Below are positions 11,901-21,603 of a stretch of 64,000 bases of DNA, piece after piece. Made by a program: the position numbers and the translations under genes. The stretch's first letter is position 1; each line of letters begins with the position of its first letter. Below the pieces are notes generated by a model, which saw only the letters and a list, made by a program, of their open reading frames with translations, was not told the origin of the DNA and searched no databases. The stretch comes from Avena insularis (taxonomy: Eukaryota; Streptophyta; Magnoliopsida; Poales; Poaceae). The stretch covers positions 482,643,392 to 482,707,391 of the forward strand of contig CM042694.1 in the NCBI GenBank assembly GCA_023614405.1, read 5' to 3'.

Positions 11901-12944
11901 TGACATGTGTTATGGACACAAAAGGATTTGATGATGAAAATGTTGAGGCATGAGCCTTAGCCCTTTATAAAAACTGATGGTTGGGTTCGGATGCGATACC
12001 ATTCCAATTTTACCGTACAACCACAATACCTAAATTGGGTAGGGTTTAGCCGGAAGTTTATATGCCTTAGTATGGGTTCCCTCGCGGAAGAGGTTGAGCT
12101 AAGGATACCTCGTTAGTGTGAATGTCCACCTATGCAGTGCCCAGGATGGCAGATGGCCATGGCTGGGAGGCCAAGCTCATAGGGGAAGTGCCTATACTAG
12201 AGTGTGTAATTGAAAGGTTATGATTGATTATCCGCATACTAAGTATGATGATTCAGGGTTATCCCTGACGGATGTATCGAATTTTGTGGTGAAAGTGTAC
12301 CACCTCTGTAGAGTGTCAAACTATTCGAATAGCCACATCCATGGTCATGGACAGTTGGAGTGGCCATATTGTTCCGTCGTCAGATGTTTTCAAAATGACT
12401 TGTGAATTGAACTATGATTTTGACTTGACCACCACAGGGTTGTGAACATGAAAACTAGGTTCCCACTTAAAGTGATTTAGAACCTTAACTTAGTTTTCTT
12501 TACTTCTAACTCAGTTTAGATAAACCTGGCTTTTTGCAAACAGACCTAGAGCTTCAGATTCCTACTAGAACTACCTTACTTGTTAGTGATAGTTTGCGAG
12601 TACTTAAAGAGTACTCATGGCTTTGTCCCTGGCTATTCCCGTGGCCAGACTATGAGGAGGACTATCAGGATGATGGGTAGCAGGAGGTCTACGACAACTA
12701 GGATCATCTCCCATCATCAGCATTACCTATGACTCTGAAGATGGATCCCCTGCTACGTTTCTTTTCCGCTGCTTGATTTGTATTAAGACTGGATCATGAG
12801 ATCCTTTGTTCGTAAGACCTTATTATGGTTTGTAATGGATGATGTACTATGATATCAATCTGTTATGTCTCGCAAAAATGGTAATCCTAGGATTGTGAGG
12901 TATGGCATAACAGGCATATGGGATTAAAAATCCGGGTGTTGACA
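8989..12944 (+). repeat. 3' LTR of the Tekay-type element (3956 bp)
   Basis: The LTR begins TGTAACACCC and ends GGGTGTTGACA, near-inverted termini. The first 700 bases are AT-rich, about 9690-10540 is strongly GC-rich, and the rest is AT-rich and aligns with the 5' fragments at 1-3154. Apparent reading frames inside, including Arg/Pro-rich ones on both strands at 9670-10460, have no recognisable domain and are best read as composition artefacts. Confidence 0.88.
10245..10255 (+). promoter_or_regulatory. Candidate TATA box in the GC-rich part of the 3' LTR
   Basis: TATAATAAAGG occurs in an otherwise GC-rich stretch, followed by a C-rich leader-like sequence. The position is consistent with an LTR core promoter, but no start site can be shown from sequence alone. 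Confidence 0.3.
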
Positions 12945-12972
12945 AAGGTTATCGCACACTACAGTGGTAAGA
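12945..12972 (-). mobile_element. Fragment of the 5' end of a Helitron-like unit (unit 0)
   Basis: The reverse complement reads TCTTACCACTGTAGTGTG and continues CGATAACC, matching the start of the units at 13200 and 16284 (TCTTACCACTATATAGTGTAC). It is cut off by the Tekay LTR end at 12944, so the LTR element probably landed in an older copy. The fragment is only 28 bases, hence moderate confidence. Confidence 0.45.
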
Positions 12973-13199
12973 CTAGTATGTATATATGTGCAATGCATGT
13001 ATTAACATTTGAAGGCCATCTGCAATTTTCTTTAGCTAAAACATAGGTAATGTAGGCATGCTATTTTTTCAATATGGAAGACATGATGGTTCTAGAACAT
13101 AGTGCAAGAGGCTCAGTGATTCATCATGAGCCACTGTTTAGACCACTTAACAATTATCAAGATTGGATAGTGTGTTATCTCCTATCTTATCTTACCTTA
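12973..13199. other. AT-rich spacer, no gene seen
   Basis: No open frame with recognisable content. The right end has TATCTTATCTTACC-type short repeats that lead into the next Helitron-like unit and recur beyond the outer end of the unit at 15302-15713. Confidence 0.5.
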
Positions 13200-13645
13200 T
13201 CTTGCCACTATATAGTGTGCGAATAACTTTGAACATTCACCGTTGGATCAAGAACAGCAAATCCCAATATTGCTAACCGTTAGATCTTCTTTTCCATTTC
13301 AGCATCTTGAAGATTGTATTGATAGTCTTTAGCACAATGAGTGCCATGCACAAGCCTCAAAACACACTTATCCACCATTCTAGAACCTTCAGTCATTTCT
13401 CTAGAGCATGTTACAAAAAAATCGAGTATTAGGTAGCTATAGTAAATGCTGATTTATTAATGATATAAAGTACAAGAATAAAATATACACCAGATAGTTT
13501 AAGGATACGAGCTGGACCTCGAACAATAGCAAACCTATATTTTTTGGGCAATTTTTTTATATAGTGATAACATGACATACTTCTATAGTTCTATTATCTG
13601 AGTCTCATGTGGCGGAGTACTAAGGCATGTGCAACTTATTACTAA
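13200..13645 (+). mobile_element. Helitron-like unit 1 (decayed)
   Basis: It begins TCTTGCCACTATATAGTGTGC, with the shared 12-bp palindrome CACTATATAGTG, and ends near CAACTTATTACTAA. It aligns along its length with the units at 16284 and 16703 (shared GATCTTCTTTTCCATT, TTGATAGTCTT and GAGTCTCA blocks). The 3' hairpin is decayed: both arms read CATGTG, giving two G-T mismatches. CTAA at 13642-13645 fits the CTRR end. A preceding A (ATCTT) fits insertion after A. Confidence 0.5.
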
Positions 13646-15301
13646 TAGTAAGTATACTAGTACTATATACTGGAGTACATACTCCAAGAATTTACCTCTG
13701 TTTCGAGAGTGTATAGTACTCCTACTATCCGATAGACTACGGCCAGTTGAAAGTACGGCAACTACAAGTACTGATATGACATTTCTCTTGTGAGTGTTAA
13801 TGCCCCGGACAACCACCGACTTCGACAAACTCACATGTCGCCAAGCGGTCGCTCTGCATGTTGCCCTTGTACTAAGTACTCCTTGGAGCATATCAAAAAA
13901 ATTACTCCTTGTAGAAATGCTTCGTCAAAGAAAAAACACCGAAAACAAGGTCCCTTTATTGTTTATTCATTGTAGCGGTGGGAGTAAAACTGAGTAGCAC
14001 TGCTAGTAGTACTACTAGTATACTATTCCTTCGCAAAAAACAGTTCAACTTATCCTTCATTCTACTCTCCGGCAAAATTTATTCTTCCACGAAAGGCATG
14101 TTACCCTCCAAATACTTGAAGGAATCCGGTGGATTGGTTGTGTCATCCTCGGAGGTCTGCTTCAGCTCGAGGCGAGGCTCGGGAATAGTTGATCTGGTGG
14201 GAACATGGCGTAGTTGGAGCCACCTCTGTAGAGCGTCTGGTCACCCGCAGTAAACGTGCATTGGCCATGTCGGTCGACAACACGATTTTGGGCCCCCTTG
14301 AGGCTACCGATCCTGCGTTGGCCGCGTCACGGAGGCGTCAACACAGCAGGCGAAGAAAAGTCGACCTCTACAACAAAGCGTCGGTCCTGGTGTGCCTCCC
14401 TTTCAATAGAGCTGCATCTGGGGGCATTCTAGATGTACATCAATCATGGCCAAGTTAAGCCCGTGCGAGACATCGGCAAATCCTTCCACCGGGATCCTGC
14501 GGCCAATGTGCATGCAATCGGGGCAGACAACTCAGGTGGGCGCCAGGTCGCCGTGGCCGTGGCCGACGCCATCCTAGGACCCCTCGAGCCTATGCTGGCC
14601 CTTGCTTATGATCAGAACACGCTCGAGTTCGAGCTCGCATGCGAGGAACCTACGGCCAGCGAGCATGCGACCGGGGCAGACAACTTGGGTGGGATCCAGG
14701 TCTCCGTGGCCATGTTAGACGATGCCATCTTGGGTCCCCTCGAGCCTACCAATCCTATACTGGCCCTTTCTTAGCATTAGGACATGCTCGAGTTCGAGCT
14801 CGAGCGCAAGGAACCTGCGGTCGGCGAAGGTGCGGCTAGGGGAATCGACTCGGTAGGGGGCAGGTCGACCTCTTCGGACCTTCGCCTAGCGTTAACCATG
14901 TACAACAGTGACTTTATCCCTCGAATTGGTTTTACCCGATTCTTGAGTGTGCTCCTCTACTCGTTCCGAGCAATCTCGTCCCTTCGAACATGACCAACAC
15001 ACATGATCATGCTCTATTTTGTGTGTGAAGCAAACAGTAGTAGGAAGAGTATGGCCCAGCTGCTCAGTTGAAATTGAGCCGGACCGGACTGACTTTCCAA
15101 GCTAAATTTTAGGGGACTTTGTGCTAATTGTATGGACTTGGATGTAATTTTCTATTTTTTTATGTCCTTGATGTAACCTTTAATTCCACCGACCGTGTTG
15201 ATTGAATCATGATGCACTTTCAGGTGAAATTAGCTATAAAATTAAGCGTGAAAAATATAACATGTAATTTATCCAACCACTTCATGTAGTACTATAGTAA
15301 A
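13646..15301 (+). pseudogene. GC-rich degenerate repeat ORF enclosed by inverted units 1 and 2
   Basis: About 14160-14995 is GC-rich, unlike its AT-rich flanks, and has coding-like composition broken into frames (14189-14458, 14433-14774, 14784-14993). A motif reading I-L-G-P-L-E recurs near 14287, 14572 and 14729; the last two lie in repeats about 155 bp apart that share GGGGCAGACAACT, TCCGTGGCC-like and CCCCTCGAGCCTA blocks. A third partial copy follows at about 14810. I recognise no family. It may be a captured gene fragment. The rest (13646-14150, 15000-15301) holds nothing I can identify. Frame breaks make a functional product unlikely. Confidence 0.35.
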
Positions 15302-15713
15302 CTAGTAAGTTGCACGTGACCTCCACGTGAGACTCAGATAATAGACGTCTGACATATCATCACTATATAAATTATAATAGGTAAAGCAGAAAAAAAATTG
15401 ATCAATATCTATAAAGTATGGGTGTATATTTGGTTCTTGCACTTTGTATATCATGTAGAAGTGAACGATTATTAGCTATCTAAAACTTGAAAATTTTGGT
15501 AACATGGTCTAGAGAAACGAGGCAGAAGATTCTAGAATGATGGAGAAGTGTTTTGAGTTTTCTACATAGCACTCATTATGATGAAGACTATCAATACAAT
15601 CTTCTAGATGCTAGAATGGAAAAGATGATCTGATGGCTGGAAATGTTGGGATTCGTGAGTCTTGATCCAACGGTCAATATTCAAAGTTATTCGTACACTA
15701 TATAGTGGTAAGA
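15302..15713 (-). mobile_element. Helitron-like unit 2 (inverted)
   Basis: Read on the minus strand it starts TCTTACCACTATATAGTG (at 15713) and ends CACGTGGAGGTCACGTGCAACTTACTAG (at 15302): a hairpin of two CACGTG arms with a 5-base loop, 11 bases, then CTAG followed by T. It is nearly full length (412 bp), aligns with units 4 and 5, and is inverted relative to unit 1 with the two 3' ends facing each other. Confidence 0.58.
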
Positions 15714-16104
15714 GGTAAGATAAGATAAATGGCACATGCTATGAACTCTAAGCCATGTTAATCATTCTTCCTTCTGAAAATAATTTTACCTATTTACCAT
15801 GCTAACATGCACCAACCTATACCAAAATATGGGAACACCATCATTATCTTGATGATGACAAAGTATGTCCATGACCATGGTCATTTGGCTTGAAACCCGT
15901 GAAAGTTCATAATGTACTTCCAAGCTAAAGCTCCACGCACTTAAATGCATGACTCTATGTCAATAAAATTAAATTAGGTCAAACTTGAGTACATGTGACC
16001 ACGATAGACTATTACTCTTGAAAATTTCCAAAAAAAATTAAATGTACCCAGGAAGACAATATATCAAGGGCCAACAATAGTTTAGAAAAATACCGTTACA
16101 GATT
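15714..16104. other. AT-rich spacer, no gene seen
   Basis: No recognisable coding content or terminal structure. The right end merges into the 5'-truncated unit 3. Confidence 0.5.
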
Positions 16105-16283
16105 AGGATATGTCAAACGCCTACATGATATACAAAGTACAAGAACCAAATATACTCCCATACTTTATAGATGTTGATCAAATTTATAATTTTTCTGCTT
16201 TACCTATTATAATTTTATATTGTGATGATATTTCAAACTTCTATTATCCGAGTCTCACGTGTAGAACACGTGCAACTTACTAG
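16105..16283 (+). mobile_element. Helitron-like unit 3 (5'-truncated)
   Basis: It holds only the last ~180 bases of the unit, from TACATGATATACAAAG to the 3' end. The terminal hairpin is CACGTG-TAGAA-CACGTG (16256-16272), then 11 bases to CTAG at 16280-16283. Unit 4 follows with no intervening base. Confidence 0.55.
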
Positions 16284-16702
16284 TCTTACCACTATATAGT
16301 GTACAAATAACTTTGAATATTGACCATTGGATCAAGACTCGCAAATCCTAATATTTCCGGCCGTTGGATCTTCTTTTCCATTCTAGCATCTAGAAGATTC
16401 TATTGATAGTCTTCATCACAATGAATGCTATGCACAAAACTCAAAACACACTTCGCCATCATTCTAGAATCTTCTCCCTCGTTTCTCTAGACCATGTTAC
16501 CAAAATTTTCATGTTTTAGATAGCTAATAATCGTTGACTTCTACATGATATACAAAGTAGAAGAACGAAATATACACCCATACTTTATAGATGTTGATCA
16601 AATTTATATTTTTCTTCTTTACCTATTATAATTTTATATAGTGATGATATGTCAAACGTCTATTATCTCAGTCTCACATGCAGGACATGTGCAAATTACT
16701 AG
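16284..16702 (+). mobile_element. Helitron-like unit 4 (full length, 419 bp)
   Basis: It begins TCTTACCACTATATAGTG directly after the CTAG of unit 3 and ends CTAG (16699-16702). The terminal stem is CACATG...CATGTG (16675-16691), a compensatory change of one base pair against the CACGTG...CACGTG of its neighbours. An internal 11-bp inverted repeat, AGAAGATTCTA / TAGAATCTTCT, lies at about 16392-16402 and 16465-16475. There is no coding capacity, so it would be non-autonomous. Confidence 0.6.
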
Positions 16703-17120
16703 TAGCGATAAGATACGTATAAATTTGAATGCAAACCTTTGGATCAAGACTCGCGAATTTCAATATTTCCAACCGTTGGATCTTCTTTTTCATTCTAGCA
16801 TCTAAAAGATTCTATAGATAGTCTTCAGCATAATGAATACTATGCACAAACCTCAAAACACAAATCTCCATCATACTCCTAGAATCTTCTCCCTTGTTTC
16901 TCTACACCATGTTACCAAAAATTTCAAGTGTTAGGTAGCTAATAATCTTTGACTTCTACATGATGATACAAAGTACAAGAATCAAATATACACTCATACT
17001 TTATATATGTTGATGAAATTTATAATTTTTTGTGTTTTACCTATTATAATTTTATATAATGATGATATGTTATACGTCTATTATCTGAGTCTCACGTGCA
17101 GGGCACGTGCAATTTACTAG
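16703..17120 (+). mobile_element. Helitron-like unit 5 (418 bp, diverged 5' end)
   Basis: It follows unit 4 directly; its first ~30 bases (TAGCGATAAGATACG...) have diverged from the TCTTACC start, but the rest aligns. It ends with the best hairpin of the set, CACGTGC-AGG-GCACGTG (17093-17109), then CAATTTACTAG to 17120 and a T. This is the textbook order of a Helitron 3' end: GC-rich hairpin, ~11 bases, CTRR. Confidence 0.58.
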
Positions 17121-17630
17121 TAGCCTACAATGTATGAACATTCATGGGTTTCAGTCCGAACGACTAATAAGGTCATGGCCATATATATCGATATCCTAGC
17201 TACACTTCATGATACGGTTCTCACATCGGATAGATGAGTGCGTCTTGGCATAGTAAACAATGTTGACCGTGAGAGTTTCGAACAATTATGAAAAAACATT
17301 ATTTCACTTTTCCAAGTGATTACAGGGATGATTTGTACTCCTAGTAAAGAAAATCAGAAGAATTTGACTCGGAATGCGACAAGCGCGCCATGTTTCCGGA
17401 CATTGCAGAGCATGTATGTTTTCCTTGTGATTCCTAGTTTCTATGAGTTTTTAAGGATCGTAGCTAAATTAACCCACTTAAGTTATAGTATTGTCTACCA
17501 AAATTAGGTCAAATGAGTTGGCATATGCATATATCATGCGCACCGTTTAGCTAAGAAACCCAAGTTCACTCAGCTGTTTAGCTCACTACAGTATATGGGT
17601 CTCATTCATACTTCCTCATCTAGCACTAGC
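17121..17630. other. Spacer, no gene seen
   Basis: Mixed-composition DNA with one short open frame (17316-17507) lacking any recognisable motif. Nothing supported. Confidence 0.5.
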
Positions 17631-17921
17631 ACTAGACATGCGTACACCTCCACTTGGGGGCGGGACCCCTAAAGGGATATCTAGGGCGATCGCCATTGCC
17701 ATCCACATATCCACACCGCCCCCACCATAGCTCACTTCCAGGCCCTTCCTAGCTACAGTATATCCACAGCAGCCGGTGGTGCTGTTTTCGCCAGGAGAAG
17801 CATCGCCATGCCTGGGTGCTGTCTTCCACCACCACCCGACCCAAATGGCCCAAACCACACAGACTCCAAAGATGAGTAATGGGTCACCTCCGATGATTCT
17901 GGCAATTCCGACAGCGACGAG
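17631..17921 (+). pseudogene. Left part of an unknown ORF interrupted by an Athila-type element
   Basis: This GC-richer stretch ends in an acidic Ser/Asp-rich reading frame (S-D-D-S-G-N-S-D-S-D-E) that continues in phase into 23130 once the inserted element and one TSD copy are discounted. A TAA lies in this frame near 17878, so it is either a 3' exon portion or already broken. No known domain. The orientation is inferred from the right-hand part. Confidence 0.35.
17917..17921. repeat. 5' target site duplication ACGAG
   Basis: ACGAG precedes the 5' LTR and recurs at 23125-23129 after the 3' LTR: a perfect 5-bp TSD. Confidence 0.93.
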
Positions 17922-19427
17922 TGATACGTCCATTTTGCATCACTATTCTATGTCATAATTCACTGTTATTCATTGATATATTTCATATTGAGAGGTGATA
18001 CTTATGTTATTTCATCTGTTTTTGCATGGTTGAAGACTTTTGGAGCATGGATCGCTTGATCGGGATTACGATGGAAAAGGTGCTGTTTGGAGGCAAAATT
18101 CGCGAAGATCAGAAAATCTGGGAAAATATACGGAAAATCCTATTTTTCCAGAAGACGGAGGAAGCCAGAAGGAGGCTGGAGATGGGCCACAAGGGGCCCA
18201 CACCACCCCCTGGCGTGGGCCAGCCTAGGCCGGGCCACCAGGTGGTGTGGTCGCCCTGGTCCACCCCTGGCACTCCCCTCTAGCGTATATTATCCTCCCG
18301 AAACCCTAATATTCGGGGAGCAACCACAGAAAGATTCCGCCGCCTCTGCGGGGCGGAAAACACCAAGAGAGAAAGGTCTCTCTAGAAGATAGATTTCTGC
18401 TGGGGGAATTCCTTCCCGGAGAGGGGAGATCGTCGCCATCAACACCACCATCAAGCTGGACTTCATCGGGATCATCATCACCACCATCATCACCATCAGC
18501 ACCCTCATCACCATCTCCATATTGTTGTAACAATTGAGTTGAATCTTGCATAGTTCATAGGGGAAACTTTCCTGGTGTTGATTACTCTTTGTAGTTGATG
18601 CTATTGAGTGAACCATTGAATTATTGTTTATGTTCAGATTGTTATACATCATTATTCCATCTCTGATCATGATCCATATGATGTCTTGTGAGTAGTTTGT
18701 TTTGTTCTTGAGGACATGGGAGAAGTCATGTTGTTAGTAGTGGAGTTGTGTTGAGAAAGATTCAATAGTTTGATATTTAAGTTGTGGTGTACTTCTTCTA
18801 GTGGTGTCATGTGAATGTCGACTACATGACACTTCACCTATATGGGCCTAGGGGAATGCATTGTGTATTTGGCTACTAATCGTAGGGGTTGCCAGAGTGA
18901 CAGAAACCTGAACCCCCATTACGAAACCATTGCACAAGGGACGTAAGGGTCTTAGAGTTTAAAGTTGTGGTTAGGTTTCTACCTTAATTACTTTCTTGTA
19001 CTTACGGATGTTTGCAAGGGGTATAATCACAAGTATGTATTAGTCCTAGGAAGGTCGGTACATTAGCACAGGTTCACCCACACAACACTTAGCAAGCTAA
19101 AGAAGATTAATCAACTATATGAAGCGAAAGCACTTGACAGTCTTCCCATGTGTCCTCGAGAAAGTTTAGTCATCTTAAGTAATACAAACGGCTTATCCTT
19201 TATTGCATAAAGGATTGGGCCACTTGCTGCATCTATTCTTATTGTCTTTTATTTACTCGTACTTTATTTACTTGCTTTATCAAAAACCCCTAAAAATCCG
19301 TTTGCTAAGTATTTGCAGAGAATTCCTGATCCATACCACTAGCCAAAGACATTACGCTCCTCGTTGGGTTCGACACTCTTACTTATCGAAAATACTGCGA
19401 TACACCCCCTATACTTGTGGGTCATCA
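17922..19427 (+). repeat. 5' LTR of the Athila-type element (1506 bp)
   Basis: TGATACGTCC...GTGGGTCATCA; near-identical by eye to 21604-23124 with scattered substitutions and small indels. It contains a CAT/CAC-rich microsatellite-like stretch near 18470-18520. Small open frames inside are not genes. Confidence 0.93.
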
Positions 19428-19438
19428 AGACTATTTTC

Positions 19439-19456
19439 TGGCGCCGTTGCCGGGGA
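19439..19456 (+). promoter_or_regulatory. Primer binding site, tRNA-Asp type
   Basis: TGGCGCCGTTGCCGGGGA is fully complementary to the 3' end of plant tRNA-Asp (GTC), the usual primer of Athila elements. It begins 11 bases after the LTR. Confidence 0.9.
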
Positions 19457-19541
19457 GTGAAGCGCTATTGGAGAGTGGAACTGGTAAAGGAAACTTCTAC
19501 TGTGAGTATTGTTTACTTCTATTAGTTGGTTTATTTTCGTT

Positions 19542-21302
19542 ATGGATAATCCGTTGAGTTTCTTATTTGGTAATGCTACTACCACTGCTAAGGTAGTAGA
19601 TAAGCCACCACCTGCTGAGAATGATGTTTTTAAAATACCTACAAGAATTATTGATCGTGTTATGGATAACTACTATGTTGGGGATGGAACTGTCCATCCC
19701 GGTGATCATTTACTCTTTATACACGAATTATGCGGGTTGTTCAAGTGTGCAGGTATTACTACAGATCAAGTTAAGAAGAAGTTATTCTCATTATCGCTAA
19801 AAGGAAGAGCTGAGGAATGGTATAAGCTGTTGAAGAATGGTCAAGCTCTGGAATGGGAGGAAATAGTACCTCTCTCTTATTCAAAGATTTATCCTCCTAG
19901 TGAGATTCATAAAGATCGGAATCAAATATACAACTTTTGGCCTCTTGATAGAGAGAGTACAACTCAAGCTTGGGGGATATTGAAGTTACTAATGCTCAAA
20001 TGTCCCATTCATGAGCTCCCCAACAATATTATTATCAATAACTTTTATGCAAGGCTCCCTCTACATGATAAGGATTTATTGGATGCTTCTTGTGCTGGAT
20101 CATTCACTCGCATGGAAGAATAAGCTAAATGGGATCTTCTGGACCGTATTCAAGATAATGTTGAAGATTGGGAGAATGACAAAGGTAGAAAGTCAGGTAT
20201 AAATTATGATTATGAATGCATTGAATCTTTTATGGGAACTGATGACTTTCAAAATATTAGTAATGCTTATGGTCTTGATTTACATGTTATTACAAATTGC
20301 TTTAGGGATTTTGCTTCTTATATTGAAATTCCAAAAAGGGGATGGAACAAGTACCATGCACCTTATAAAGATATTGTTGACTGTGTTCCTGTTGGGAGTG
20401 CTGAGTATTGCACTATTGATCACATCTTACCTGAACCTTATATCGAGAAGATTCCCTTCCCAGATAAGGTAAAGGATCATCCTATGATAACTAATGTAAT
20501 CACTAAAAGTGAAAAGAGAACTGTAAAACCTAATGAACAAATAAATGTTGAACCTGTGGTAGCAATTGTGAAAGACCTTGTCACTAAAATCATAGAAGAT
20601 GGACACATAGTTTTTTGTGAGGATGCTTCTAATATTGTTTCACATCCTAATAGAGTTAAAAAAGCTAGTGTCCATGTGCTTTCCGTTAGAATTGGTGATC
20701 GTTGCTATTATGGTTTATGTGATATTGGTGCAAGTTCTAGTGCTATTCCTTATGAGCTTTACAGAGAAATTATGCATGAAATCAGTCCCTACGAATTACA
20801 AGAGATTGATGTGGTTATTCACCTTGCTAATAGAGAGACCATCTCTCCAATTGGTATTGTACGAGATGTGGATGTTCTTTGTGGTAAGATTAAGTATCCT
20901 GCTGATTTTCTAGTACTTGGTTCAGCTGCTAGTAAAACTTATCCTATCATTTTTGGTAGACCTTTCTTGAGTACTTGTGGAGCTATTATAGATTGCAAGA
21001 GGGAGAAAATCTTGACTAAATTTGATGGGGAATCTTATGAGTTTAATTTTTCGAAATTTACTAAAGAACCCTGTGAAGAGGAAACCCATAATGAGGATTT
21101 TAGAGTTGAACAACTTGCTTCTATCTCTCTTGCTCCTAACAATGCTTTGCAGCAATTTATGGAAGATCACAAAAGTGAGATCTTCATGGAAGAAAGGAAT
21201 GAGATTGACGAGATTCTCCATCGTCAACCCAAGATGCTTAAGCATAACTTGCCTGTACCCATTGACGAGATAACTCTCTTATCTTGTTGTTTACTACTTT
21301 GA
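19542..21302 (+). pseudogene. gag-protease of the Athila-type element (one in-frame stop)
   Basis: ATG 19542 opens a single frame to 21302, broken once by TAA at 20121. The N-terminal part is Athila gag: GDGTVHPGDHLLFIHELCG, LKGRAEEWY, KCPIHELPNN and NNFYARL are all visible. There is no CCHC zinc knuckle, unlike the related gag on the minus strand at 33870-36037. The distal part carries a retropepsin-like site, YGLCDIGASSSAIP (near 20710-20760), then VLGSAASKTYPIIFGRPFL. The frame ends shortly after the protease where RT should begin. It is probably a deletion derivative whose remaining frame was kept nearly open. Confidence 0.88.
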
Positions 21303-21603
21303 AAGCTATCATTGAAAACAAGTTATTTGTGAACTCCAGCAAATTATCAACTATTCTTCGACCAAGAGCTAAGTTTGCCATTACCAATTATGATTTACTT
21401 TATGTATCTTGATTGTGTTTCCTTTACTCATTGCAAGTAGAATTATATAATAGTTAGTTGTCTTCTATTATGATCTATGTATTGATGAATGTGATGCTTC
21501 TTGTCCGTATTCTTTTATCGACTCTTCACTCCATAAACCTGAGGCCATGTTTATTGAGCTCAGTTTAAGCTTGGGACAAGCGAAGTCTAAGCTTGGGGGG
21601 AGT
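21303..21603 (+). other. 3' untranslated internal region with PPT
   Basis: No coding content. AAGCTTGGGGGGAG at about 21589-21602 directly precedes the 3' LTR and is the polypurine tract; a related tract precedes the LTR of the minus-strand Athila-type element. Confidence 0.8.

Larger units (their letters stand above)
2032..12944 (+). mobile_element. Degenerate Tekay/Del-type chromovirus (Ty3/Gypsy LTR retrotransposon)
   Basis: Order seen: truncated 5' LTR, tRNA-iMet PBS, extra 5' ORF, gag with zinc knuckle, protease, RT, RNase H, integrase, chromodomain, PPT, 3' LTR of 3956 bp starting TGTAACACCC and ending GGGTGTTGACA. Long LTRs, the PPT context (CTCGGGACGAGATTTTGTTTAAGGAGGG) and a C-terminal chromodomain are hallmarks of the Tekay/Del lineage. 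The coding region has many in-frame stops and at least four frame changes, so this copy cannot make a working polyprotein. No 5' TSD can be read because the true 5' end is missing. Confidence 0.88.

Noticed and set aside
16256..17109. CACGTG motifs as G-box/ABRE regulatory sites
   Set aside because: They occur as paired hairpin arms at the same spot in every repeat unit and covary, so a terminal hairpin explains them better than promoter elements.
17584..17600. CACTACAGTATATGGG as the missing left CACTA TIR
   Set aside because: Similarity stops after CACTACA; it lacks the AGAAAA continuation and subterminal repeats.
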